From positions 69,032 to 133,031 of the forward strand of contig DASRJL010000092.1 of the NCBI GenBank assembly GCA_035649495.1: a stretch of 64,000 nucleotides of DNA, given 5' to 3'. Origin of the DNA: SG8-41 sp035649495. Lineage in GTDB: Bacteria; Pseudomonadota; Gammaproteobacteria; Burkholderiales; SG8-41. Position 1 is the stretch's first letter. Every line of letters begins with the position of its first letter. The position numbers and the translations under genes were made by a program. Shown in pieces: positions 39,812 to 47,005 of this stretch. The notes under the pieces were generated by a model that worked only from the letters and a program-made list of their open reading frames with translations, did not search any database and had not been told where the DNA came from.

Positions 39812-42216
39812 GCGACAAGGTCAAGATTGCCATCATAGGATCCGGCCCGAGCGGGCTGTCCTGCGCCGCGCACGCGGCGGAGCTGAAGGTGCCGCACCTG
39901 CTGCTGGAGGCCGAGGAGCATCCTTCGCACACGATATTCCGCTACCAGAAGGGCAAGCACGTGATGGCCGAGCCCGGGATACTGCCGCTCCGGAGCCCCA
40001 TGACGTTCACGGCCGGCAAGCGCGAAGTGGTTCTCGGCAAGTGGAACGAGGAGCTCGACAAGTACAAGGTGAACGTCCGGCACCGCGCGAACGTGAACAA
40101 GATCTCGGGCACCAAGGGCGACTTCGAGATAAAGACGGCGGCCGGCGAGACCTACCAGGCGGAAAACGTCGTGCTGTGCATCGGGCTGCAGGGGAATATC
40201 CGCATGCTGGGCGTGCCCGGCGAAGACCTCGAGCGCGTGCAATACCAGCTGGACGATCCCGACGAATACGGTGGCGAGACGATCGTCGTGGTCGGCGCCG
40301 GCGATGCCGGCATCGAGAACGCGCTCGGCCTGGCGGAAAACAACCGCGTCATCCTGATCAACCGCGTGGACGAGTTTCCGCGGGTCAAGCAGGGCAACAT
40401 CGATCTCGTAACCGCCGCGATCAGCAGCGGCAAGATGGAATGCCGCTTCAGCACGAGCGCGATCAAGGTCGAACAAGTCGAGGGCGGCGCGAAGCCGCTC
40501 AAATTCACGGCGCAGACGCCGTCGGGCGTCGAGGAGATTCCCTGCGACCGCATGATCGCGCGGCTCGGTGCGATCCCGCCGCGCAAGCTCGTCGAGAGCT
40601 TCGGGATCAAGTTTCCGAACCAGACCATGGAAGCGGTACCGCAGGTGTCGGCGACCTACGAGTCGAACGTGCCGGGGCTGTACATCATCGGGGCGCTGGG
40701 CGGCTATCCGCTCATCAAGCAGGCGATGAACCAGGGCTACGAGGTCGTCGAGTACATACTCGGCAACGCGGTGGAGCCCGCCGACGAAGATCTGTTGAAG
40801 GCCAAGTTCAGGAACTTCAAGCGTGCGAAGAACGTGTCCGATGCGCTGGCGCTGGTGCAGACCAACGTACCGCTGTTCAAGGACCTGACCACTCTGCAGC
40901 TGCGCGAGTTCATGCTCGACAGCGAAGTGCTGAATCCGCAGAAAGGCGAGCTGATCTTCAAGAAGGACGACTACACGAATACGTTTTTTTCGATCGTGGA
41001 CGGCGAGGTCATGATCGAGGTGCCGGGCAACGACGGCAAGTTCAGGAACGTGCCGCTCGCGAAGGGGCAGTTTTTCGGCGAGCTGGGGCTGCTCTCCGGG
41101 CGGCGCCGCTCCGGCACGGTGCGCGCCGGTGACAACTGCGTGCTGATCGAGACGCCGCGGCGCTCGATGCTGAAGCTGATCGCAAGCATCGAGTCCGTGC
41201 GGCGCCAGATCGACCAGACATCCCTGCGGCGCGCGGTGCGCACCCAGGTTGCCAGAATGATGTCGGACGCGGACCTCGACGAAATGGTGGCCGGCGCGGT
41301 GATCAAGACTTTCGCCGCCGGCCAGACGATATTCAAGGAAGGGGACGCGGCGGACGGGCTGCATCTCATCCGCCGCGGCTCGGTCACGATTTCGCGGGTG
41401 CTCGGCGGCAAGGAGGTCGTGCTGGCGTACGTCGCCGCGGGCAACTACGTGGGCGAGATGGCGCTGCTCTCCTCGGAGGCGAAGCGCACCGCGACCGTGC
41501 GCGCGGCCGTCACTTGCGAGACCATCCTGCTGGAAGCGAAGGCGTTCAACGAGGTGCTGAGCCGCAACCAGACATGGCGCGGCGGCATAGAAGCGGCCGC
41601 CCTGGAGCGGATGTCGAAGAACGTGCAGCGCGAGACGGAGCCCGACCCGGGAAACCTGATCAGCTTCCTGATCGGGCAGGGGCTGGGCGAGGGCACGGAC
41701 GTGCTCCTGATCGACGAGAGCCTGTGCGTTAGGTGCGACAACTGCGAGAAGGCGTGCGCCGACGTGCACGACGGGACGTCCCGCCTCGACCGCCAGGCCG
41801 GCCCGACCTTCGCGAACATACACGTCCCGACCTCGTGCCGGCATTGCGAGAATCCGCATTGCATGAAGGAGTGTCCGCCCGACGCGATACACCGCAATGC
41901 GAACGGCGAGGTATACATCGCAGACACCTGCATCGGCTGCGGCAACTGCCAGCGCAACTGCCCGTACGGCGTGATCCAGATGTCGCAGGTGAACCCGAAG
42001 CGGCACGCGCCCAGCCTGTGGGCCTGGCTGCTGTCGGGCCTCACCACCGAGCCCGGGCGCGAGGAGCACTACCACAACGACGAGCTGGGCAAGAAGGCGG
42101 TGAAGTGCGACATGTGCAAGGACCTGGCGGGCGGCCCCGCCTGCGTGCGCGCCTGTCCCACCGGGGCCGCGGTTCGCGTCAGCCCGGAGCGCTTCATCGC
42201 CTACGCGGGGAAGTGA
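39808..42216 (+). CDS. FAD/NAD(P) oxidoreductase - two cNMP-binding domains - four [4Fe-4S] fusion
   Basis: 802 aa, no signal peptide, cytoplasmic. Residues 1-330 form a thioredoxin-reductase-like flavoprotein with an FAD motif GSGPSG at 11-16 and an NAD(P) motif GAGDAG near 163, but no CxxC redox pair in the usual place. Residues about 356-480 and 486-605 are two cyclic-nucleotide-binding folds (GEVMIEVPG, FFGELGLLSGRRRSGTVRA; GSVTISRVLGG, YVGEMALLSSEAKRTATVRA). From residue 640 a DmsB/NrfC-like ferredoxin follows, with four Cys clusters (CVRCDNCEKAC, CRHCENPHCMKEC, CIGCGNCQRNC, CDMC...CVRAC). It could pass electrons between NAD(P)H and the membrane cytochromes, gated by cAMP or cGMP. It is the last gene of the operon. 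Confidence 0.9.
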   Translation: MSDKVKIAIIGSGPSGLSCAAHAAELKVPHLLLEAEEHPSHTIFRYQKGKHVMAEPGILPLRSPMTFTAGKREVVLGKWNEELDKYKVNVRHRANVNKISGTKGDFEIKTAAGETYQAENVVLCIGLQGNIRMLGVPGEDLERVQYQLDDPDEYGGETIVVVGAGDAGIENALGLAENNRVILINRVDEFPRVKQGNIDLVTAAISSGKMECRFSTSAIKVEQVEGGAKPLKFTAQTPSGVEEIPCDRMIARLGAIPPRKLVESFGIKFPNQTMEAVPQVSATYESNVPGLYIIGALGGYPLIKQAMNQGYEVVEYILGNAVEPADEDLLKAKFRNFKRAKNVSDALALVQTNVPLFKDLTTLQLREFMLDSEVLNPQKGELIFKKDDYTNTFFSIVDGEVMIEVPGNDGKFRNVPLAKGQFFGELGLLSGRRRSGTVRAGDNCVLIETPRRSMLKLIASIESVRRQIDQTSLRRAVRTQVARMMSDADLDEMVAGAVIKTFAAGQTIFKEGDAADGLHLIRRGSVTISRVLGGKEVVLAYVAAGNYVGEMALLSSEAKRTATVRAAVTCETILLEAKAFNEVLSRNQTWRGGIEAAALERMSKNVQRETEPDPGNLISFLIGQGLGEGTDVLLIDESLCVRCDNCEKACADVHDGTSRLDRQAGPTFANIHVPTSCRHCENPHCMKECPPDAIHRNANGEVYIADTCIGCGNCQRNCPYGVIQMSQVNPKRHAPSLWAWLLSGLTTEPGREEHYHNDELGKKAVKCDMCKDLAGGPACVRACPTGAAVRVSPERFIAYAGK

Positions 42217-42293
42217 CCTGCGCATTTGCTGCGCAGGTCATCCCGGCGAAAGCCGGGATCCAGCAAGACATTCCCCTCCTGCAAATAGGAGGG
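42214..42293 (+). terminator. Three consecutive hairpins closing the cytochrome operon
   Basis: Starting on the stop codon, TGACCTGCGC (42214-42223) pairs with GCGCAGGTCA (42231-42240), a perfect 10-bp stem. It is followed by ATCCCGGC-GAAA-GCCGGGAT (42240-42259), with a GAAA tetraloop, and CCCTCCT...AGGAGGG (42274-42293). There is no U-tract, so classic intrinsic termination is uncertain; the hairpins may instead protect the 3' end or belong to REP-like elements. The middle hairpin is of a type common between genes in many proteobacteria. Confidence 0.6.
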
Positions 42294-42329
42294 TGGACGC
42301 GAAGCGGCCGGGGTGGTCAGGTTAGCTGA

Positions 42330-42480
42330 AGCCGCGGCCTCGCCGCTGGCCGGGTCCTGTCGGACGCCTCGCCTGCCGGATTCTCCCGGCACACAGGCGC
42401 TCCGATTCTGACGAACGCCATCTGGCAATTGATTTGACCATCGCGTTCTCTTGGGACGCTACCGGTACTGGCTCCTCGAT
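42330..42480 (+). repeat. Dispersed repeat, copy B
   Basis: Shares tcgccgctggccgggtcctg (continuing tcgg) with the inverted copy C at 43335-43426. With copy A (23340-23480) it shares a second block of ccatcgcgttctcttggg type followed by taccggtactgg. B and C are in opposite orientation about 1 kb apart and bracket a small gene and a terminator. The rest of 42294-42691 holds no gene I can support. Confidence 0.7.
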
Positions 42481-42691
42481 TCTTCCGCCGCATGTGGTGT
42501 GTGAGTCGAGCGTCGCATGATCCTGGGAATTACCGATGCCGGGAAAATCGGATCAGTCTTCGGCCGTCCGCCACCCGGCCGCGGCTCGCGGCTTGTGAAC
42601 GGCCGCGAGCGGGCGACTGCCCGGTCGCTTCCAACGTGCCTGAGGACCGTCCCGTCCCCGCTTGCCACCGCGGCACGCGCGGGGCGCTTTC

Positions 42692-42895
42692 CTAAGTCCC
42701 GTGCTGATCTATCCATTCGCGCGCGCCGGTCTCGGCGGCGAAGTGCGCGACTTCCTCTGAATAGAAGGGGCCGCGCACGGTGCCACTGCGCACCACCGTC
42801 TCGCCTCTGCGCACGATGTAGGCGGTCTCGGAGACGGCCGGTCCTTTGGTGTGCAAGGTCGTGGTCGAAATGTCGTAGCCCTTGTATTGGAGCAT
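42692..42895 (-). CDS. Small hypothetical protein
   Basis: 67 aa from the ATG at 42893-42895, preceded by GGGAGGGGAGC; a frame extending to 42976 has no ribosome site. The protein starts MLQYKGYDISTTTLHTKG and ends AREWIDQHGT. It reads as a single small alpha/beta domain with a YxG...R repeat-like strand pattern (YIVRRGETVVRSGTVRGPF). No family recognised with confidence. It lies between inverted dispersed repeats B and C. Confidence 0.6.
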   Translation of the reverse strand: MLQYKGYDISTTTLHTKGPAVSETAYIVRRGETVVRSGTVRGPFYSEEVAHFAAETGAREWIDQHGT

Positions 42896-43079
42896 GCTCC
42901 CCTCCCGTGGGAACCATTGCGTTGCCCCTGTGGCTACTATGGCGGCGCCTGTTTCGGCGCTCATCTCATTGTTCATGCGTTCGGACGTTCCCCCGAGCGC
43001 CCGACGCGTCCTGCGCCTTCCTGGAGTCCTAGTATGTGGGCCACCTTACCGGCACAACAAGGACTTTTGGCTCGGAGTG

Positions 43080-43103
43080 GGCCCCGCCGCGCGCGGGCCT
43101 TTT
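43080..43103 (+). terminator. Rho-independent terminator without an obvious protein gene upstream
   Basis: ggccccgccgcgcgcgggcc followed by TTTTCGTTTT. The arms pair as GGCC(C)CG with CGGGCC, allowing one bulge. It is nearly identical to the hairpin at 23897-23919; both follow a ctcggag segment, so the two may be copies. Confidence 0.65.
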
Positions 43104-43334
43104 CGTTTTGGAGGGTAACAGGGAGGGTAAGGGCGACCGCCCGCTACGCCCCGGAGAAATGGCGAGTTCGATTCCGAACCCCGCTATCCGGCACCATCAC
43201 GATCCGCCTCAGGGAAAGGGTCGGGCGGCGTCGGCGTCCGAGGAGTCGCCCGCGGCTGTCCACAAACCGCGAGTAGCGCCCGGGTGGCGGGATGGCCAGA
43301 TGAGTGGGCCGACTCTCCGGTTACGGTGGGTCTC

Positions 43335-43426
43335 CGGAAAATGAAGATGGCCAAGTCTATGATCAGTAAGTGCGGGAGAGTCGGATCCAGGAGGCTGGAC
43401 ATGCCGACAGGACCCGGCCAGCGGCG
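43335..43426 (-). repeat. Dispersed repeat, copy C (inverted)
   Basis: On the reverse strand it reads tcgccgctggccgggtcctg then tcggcatgtcc, later ctggatccgactc and gacttggccatc. These words occur in the same order in copy A (23340-23480), and the first is identical in copy B (42341-42363). Confidence 0.7.
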
Positions 43427-43593
43427 AACACGATCGGACTTCCGCTCCTCGGATCTCTGACCACCCGCCCGCGACCGCGGGGCACCCTCGTTGTCGGCCG
43501 CGTACCTACGTGGGCTGTCGACGACCGCCTACATACGATAACGGCATGTTTTGCGACCATTTGCGGGGTCCCACACCGGGACGCGGGAAGCGG

Positions 43594-43989
43594 ATGGACC
43601 TTCACAGCGGCTGGCGCTCGATGTCCGGGAAAACGATGCTGTTCGTTGGCCTGGCGGCGGCGTACTACATCGCCTTGAATGCGGTCCTGATCAACGAAAT
43701 CATCGAGCAGGTGAAAATCGGCCCGCAGCGCCCCGTAGCGATGCGAGTCGCCTCCACGGTGGACACTGCGGACCCGCAGGACGCCTCCGCCTCCTGTACA
43801 CAGCTCGCGAAAGCGGACCGCGATATCTGCAAGGTCGAATTGCTGGTCGGCAAGGCCTCCGACAGATTCAGGGAGCAGGCGCGGGAGGAACGGCGGCAAC
43901 GGCGTGCCGCGCGTGACGACCGGCGCGCAGCGCCGGCGTCGTCTCCTCTGACGGGCGCGGTCCACCAGAGCGCCGTCCCGGCCCGGTGA
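43594..43989 (+). CDS. Small single-pass membrane protein, hypothetical
   Basis: 131 aa from the ATG at 43594 (GGAAG ribosome site); an ATG at 43621 is the alternative. One helix lies at about residues 13-33 (MLFVGLAAAYYIALNAVLI), followed by a soluble region with two Cys (ASCTQLAK, DRDICKVELL) that could form a disulfide, and a highly basic C-terminal tail (EERRQRRAARDDRRA). No family recognised. It is followed closely by a lipoprotein gene on the same strand. Confidence 0.55.
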   Translation: MDLHSGWRSMSGKTMLFVGLAAAYYIALNAVLINEIIEQVKIGPQRPVAMRVASTVDTADPQDASASCTQLAKADRDICKVELLVGKASDRFREQAREERRQRRAARDDRRAAPASSPLTGAVHQSAVPAR

Positions 43990-44020
43990 TGGCGGGAGCG
44001 TGACGGGTCCCACGGCGCCC

Positions 44021-45418
44021 ATGTCCGCGCTGGCATCTGCGAGGCGGAAAACGCTCTCGCTGGCGGTCGCCTGCTGCCTGCTGGCGGCGGCGTGCGCGCA
44101 ACTGCCCAACACGGCGCTGCTCATGCGCAGCGCACCGCCGAACGCGGTGCAACTGGACGGCCCGGACGGCCCGCTCTCAAAACAGCGTAGCGCGGCGATA
44201 CTTGCCGAAATCAAGCGCAAGAGCGGCTCGGCAGACGTACTGGAGAAGCACGTCGCGCTGGAAGAGGCCATCGTCGGGAGCCCGATGGTCGTCGGCAACA
44301 GGGTGTCCCTGCTCCAGGACGGACCGGCGACCTACCAGGCGATGTTCGCGGCGATACGCGGCGCGAAGCGCCATATCAACCTGGAAACCTACATCTTCGA
44401 GGACGATGAAAAGGGACGGGAATTCGCGGACGTGCTGCTCGCGAAACAGGGCGAGGGCGTCCAGGTCAACCTGATATACGACAGCGTGGGCTCGCTCAAG
44501 ACGCCGAAACCCTTTTTCGACCGGTTGAAGGACGGCGGCGTGCGCGTCGTCGAATTCAACCCCGTCAACCCCTTGAAGGCGAAAAAGGGCTGGCAGATCA
44601 ACAATCGCGACCATCGCAAGCTGCTCGTCGTCGACGGCGCCGTCGCGTTTCTCGGGGGGATCAACATCAGCAACGACTACTCGACCGCATCGGCGTCGGC
44701 GCTGAGGGGCAGCTCCAATCCCTCGTCCCTCGGCTGGCGCGACACCCACGTGAGAATCGAAGGGCCGGTCGTCGACGAGTTCCAGAAGCTCTTCATGAGC
44801 ACCTGGGCGAAGCAGGGCGGCGAAGCGCTCCCCGCCGGGGAATATATCCCGGAGCTGAAAGCCGCCGGGACGCAGATCGTGCGCGCCATCGGCAGCAGCT
44901 CCGAGGACCCGTACAGCACGATTTATGTGACCCTGGTGTCCGCGGTGACCAACGCCGAGAAGCACGTCTACCTGACCAACGCCTACTTCGTGCCGGATCC
45001 GCAGCTCCTCGAGGCGCTGATCGATGCCGCCCGGCGCGGCGTCGATGTAAAGCTGATCCTCCCGAGCCATAGCGATTCGCCGCTGGTGTTCCATGCCGGG
45101 CGATCGTTCTACGACGTTCTCCTCGACGGCGGCGTGAGGATATTCGAGCGGCAGAGCGCGCTCCTGCACGCCAAGACCGCCATCGTCGACGGGGTATGGT
45201 CCACGATCGGCTCGACCAACCTCGACTGGCGCAGCTTTCTGTACAACGACGAGCTGAACGCGGTCGTCCTGGGCCGCGAATTTGCCGGGGAGATGCAGGC
45301 CATGTTCGAGAAGGACCTGGAGGCCTCCAGGGAGATCGATCCTGCCGCCTGGAACCGGCGCTCGCCGGCGCTCCGATTGAAGGAGTGGGCGGCGCGGATC
45401 TGGCAGTTCTGGTTGTAA
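44021..45418 (+). CDS. Phospholipase D/cardiolipin synthase-like lipoprotein
   Basis: 465 aa from the ATG at 44021, chosen because it gives a compact lipoprotein signal (SALASARRKTLSLAVACCLLAAAC); a GTG at 44000 is possible. It has two HKD motifs: HRKLLVVDGAVAFLGGINI near residue 203 and LHAKTAIVDGVWSTIGSTN near 382, the paired catalytic His/Lys of the PLD superfamily. The order and spacing match cardiolipin-synthase-type bacterial enzymes, but those are integral inner-membrane proteins, whereas this one appears lipid-anchored outside the cytoplasm. Substrates could be periplasmic phospholipids or other phosphodiesters. Confidence 0.88.
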   Translation: MSALASARRKTLSLAVACCLLAAACAQLPNTALLMRSAPPNAVQLDGPDGPLSKQRSAAILAEIKRKSGSADVLEKHVALEEAIVGSPMVVGNRVSLLQDGPATYQAMFAAIRGAKRHINLETYIFEDDEKGREFADVLLAKQGEGVQVNLIYDSVGSLKTPKPFFDRLKDGGVRVVEFNPVNPLKAKKGWQINNRDHRKLLVVDGAVAFLGGINISNDYSTASASALRGSSNPSSLGWRDTHVRIEGPVVDEFQKLFMSTWAKQGGEALPAGEYIPELKAAGTQIVRAIGSSSEDPYSTIYVTLVSAVTNAEKHVYLTNAYFVPDPQLLEALIDAARRGVDVKLILPSHSDSPLVFHAGRSFYDVLLDGGVRIFERQSALLHAKTAIVDGVWSTIGSTNLDWRSFLYNDELNAVVLGREFAGEMQAMFEKDLEASREIDPAAWNRRSPALRLKEWAARIWQFWL

Positions 45419-45479
45419 ATATCCCTCAGCTTTGCAGAGGGATATTACTAAGATGGGTCCCGATCGGCCACAGAGAATA

Positions 45480-45545
45480 CTCCCTCGCCCCGTGTCAACG
45501 GGGAGAGGGTTGGGGTGAGGGGCAAGACCGGGGGAGAGGGGATTT
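45480..45545. repeat. Dispersed hairpin repeat (CTCGCCCC...GGGGAGAGGG type)
   Basis: The segment ccctcgccccgtgtcaacgg with ggagagggttggggtgaggg folds on itself and resembles a widespread intergenic repeat of proteobacteria. It lies between the PLD gene and a bidirectional terminator. Confidence 0.5.
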
Positions 45546-45557
45546 TGGGGTGTACAT

Positions 45558-45594
45558 AAAAAAAACCGCCCGCAGATTGCGGGCGGTTTTGTTT
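45558..45594. terminator. Bidirectional intrinsic terminator
   Basis: CCGCCCGCA and TGCGGGCGG form a 9-bp stem around GAT, with an A-run on the left and TTTT on the right. It can therefore end transcription from both sides: the PLD gene from the left and the glycine-zipper lipoprotein gene from the right. Confidence 0.9.
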
Positions 45595-45606
45595 TGCGAT
45601 GCGCAG

Positions 45607-46101
45607 CTAAACGCGATACACGGAGTCGCCTTCCACCCGGACACGGTCACCGGTCCGCAAATCGGTGATGTTCTGCTGGGTGACGGTTCTAAACGAGCCG
45701 TCATCCATGCGTACCGTAACGCGGAACGCCTCGTTAGGCCCGCGCGAACGTGCCTGGGCCTGGTTGCCCACGTACGCTCCTCCGGCGGCGCCGGCGATGG
45801 TCGCCGCCGTGTTGCCGGACCCGCTGCCGATCTGGTGCCCGATCAGCCCGCCGACGATACCGCCGATGATCGTGCCGGCGATATTGTTCGCATCGCCTTG
45901 CCTCACGACCTCGATCCGGTCCACGACACCGTAGTAGGAGTACTGGCCTTGCGGAGCCGGCGGATACGGATAGCCCTGCGGCGGATAGCCCTGGCCCTGA
46001 TAGACCGGCGCCGGGGACGAATAGTACGGATCCGAGGCGCAGCCGGCCACCAGCACGGTGGCGGCACAGGTCGCGCCGAGAATCGATTTGAGATGCTTCA
46101 T
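45607..46101 (-). CDS. Glycine-zipper 2TM outer-membrane lipoprotein (SlyB-like)
   Basis: 164 aa from the ATG at 46099-46101 (MKHLKSILGATCAATVLVAGC). The lipid Cys is at residue 21. A Tyr/Pro/Gly-rich segment follows (YQGQGYPPQGYPYPPAPQGQY), then a glycine-zipper pair of helices, about 75-115 (GTIIGGIVGGLIGHQIGSG, NTAATIAGAAGGAYVGNQ). The C-terminal beta part is typical of the SlyB/17-kDa antigen family (VTVRMDDGSFRTVTQ, LRTGDRVRVEGDSVYRV). Such lipoproteins stabilise the outer membrane under stress. Confidence 0.92.
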   Translation of the reverse strand: MKHLKSILGATCAATVLVAGCASDPYYSSPAPVYQGQGYPPQGYPYPPAPQGQYSYYGVVDRIEVVRQGDANNIAGTIIGGIVGGLIGHQIGSGSGNTAATIAGAAGGAYVGNQAQARSRGPNEAFRVTVRMDDGSFRTVTQQNITDLRTGDRVRVEGDSVYRV

Positions 46102-46163
46102 TTGGTGCACTCCCAATAGGAATCAATACGAGCCGGAATCAATACGAGCCGGATCGCCGGTCG

Positions 46164-46451
46164 TTACCTGCGCGGTTCCGGGGCAGGAGGAACGATGACG
46201 ACGGTGTCTCCTCCAGGCGCACCCTTCTTGCCCGGCTCGCCCTTTTCGCCCATCGGGCCCGGCGCGCCCGGCTGACCCGGCTCACCCTTTTCTCCAGGGG
46301 CACCAGGCGCGCCCTGCGGCCCGGGAACGGGCGTGGGTACCGGAACGACGGCCGGCGCCGGTGCCGGCGCCGTCACGACGGTGGCGGGTTTTTCGCAGCC
46401 GTATATCGAGAACAGTGCCAAGCCCATGACAAGCGGTATCGAATACTTCAT
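46164..46451 (-). CDS. Small collagen-like lipoprotein
   Basis: 95 aa. The lipoprotein signal is KYSIPLVMGLALFSIYGC, with the lipid Cys at residue 19. After an Ala/Pro/Val linker there are twelve consecutive Gly-X-Y triplets (GPQGAPGAPGEKGEPGQPG and onward), rich in GEK, GEP and GAP. These are capable of forming a trimeric collagen-type helix, with a short hydrophobic/proline tail. It is likely a trimeric surface or periplasmic stalk on the outer membrane. It is next to another envelope lipoprotein gene on the same strand, 62 bp away. Confidence 0.8.
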   Translation of the reverse strand: MKYSIPLVMGLALFSIYGCEKPATVVTAPAPAPAVVPVPTPVPGPQGAPGAPGEKGEPGQPGAPGPMGEKGEPGKKGAPGGDTVVIVPPAPEPRR

Positions 46452-46485
46452 GTCTACTCCTTTCGTGTGTGGGACAAATAAAAAT

Positions 46486-46713
46486 CTAGCGGTACGAGAC
46501 CCCGTGCAGCAGCAGGTTGATGTCCGTTACACCCGTGTCCGTTTCGGTCCAGTCGTCATCGTCGTCCAGGATCGCGGCCATGCGCGGAGCTTCGGGAACA
46601 TCGACGAACTCGTCGCTCTCGTCGAGCTCGAGCAGTGTTCGACGCAGGCGGGCGGCCGCAACGGAAGAACGGGTACGTGTGGCGCTCCGGGTGGCGGCGT
46701 GCGACTTGTTCAT
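46486..46713 (-). CDS. Small acidic hypothetical protein
   Basis: 75 aa from the ATG at 46711-46713, preceded by GGAGGAATGTC. The first third is basic and Ala/Arg/Ser-rich (AATRSATRTRSSVAAARLRR), the remainder acidic (LELDESDEFVDVPEAP, a run of five Asp near residue 52). No family recognised. The charge polarity would fit a small adaptor or nucleoid-associated peptide, but this is speculation. Confidence 0.5.
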   Translation of the reverse strand: MNKSHAATRSATRTRSSVAAARLRRTLLELDESDEFVDVPEAPRMAAILDDDDDWTETDTGVTDINLLLHGVSYR

Positions 46714-47005
46714 GACATTCCTCCTTGAGTCGAATCGATTGTTCGCACGCATCGTGCAATATCGACCGGACGTGCGGCGATGCGAGCCTGTCTGATACGC
46801 ATGTAGGGTCGTCGTCGGCATGCCGTAAGGCATTTCCTACACCTGCCCCGGGGTGTGCAGTTGTGCACATTTCGAAAGTTGAAGATCCAGCGGTAAGGCC
46901 GCGTCGTGGCGGAGTTTTCACTGGCTGCAAGCTCGGGTAAGCTGTGCTTGAGAATCAATATCCGGGCGCCGTCCTGGAGCCCACAAAAATGAGGAGAAGG
47001 AAGTA

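Larger units (their letters stand above)
42896..43593. other. 698-bp gene-poor stretch with a terminator and repeat copy C
   Basis: No convincing ORF: frames that stay open are short, lack ribosome sites and show no protein-like pattern. It contains a terminator hairpin at 43080-43103 with no protein gene directly upstream on its strand, and repeat copy C at 43335-43426. A short untranslated RNA ending at the terminator is possible but not shown. Confidence 0.5.

Noticed and set aside
43155..43180. tRNA-like T-loop word gagttcgattccgaa
   Set aside because: The flanking bases do not form a T stem or acceptor stem and no cloverleaf could be built.
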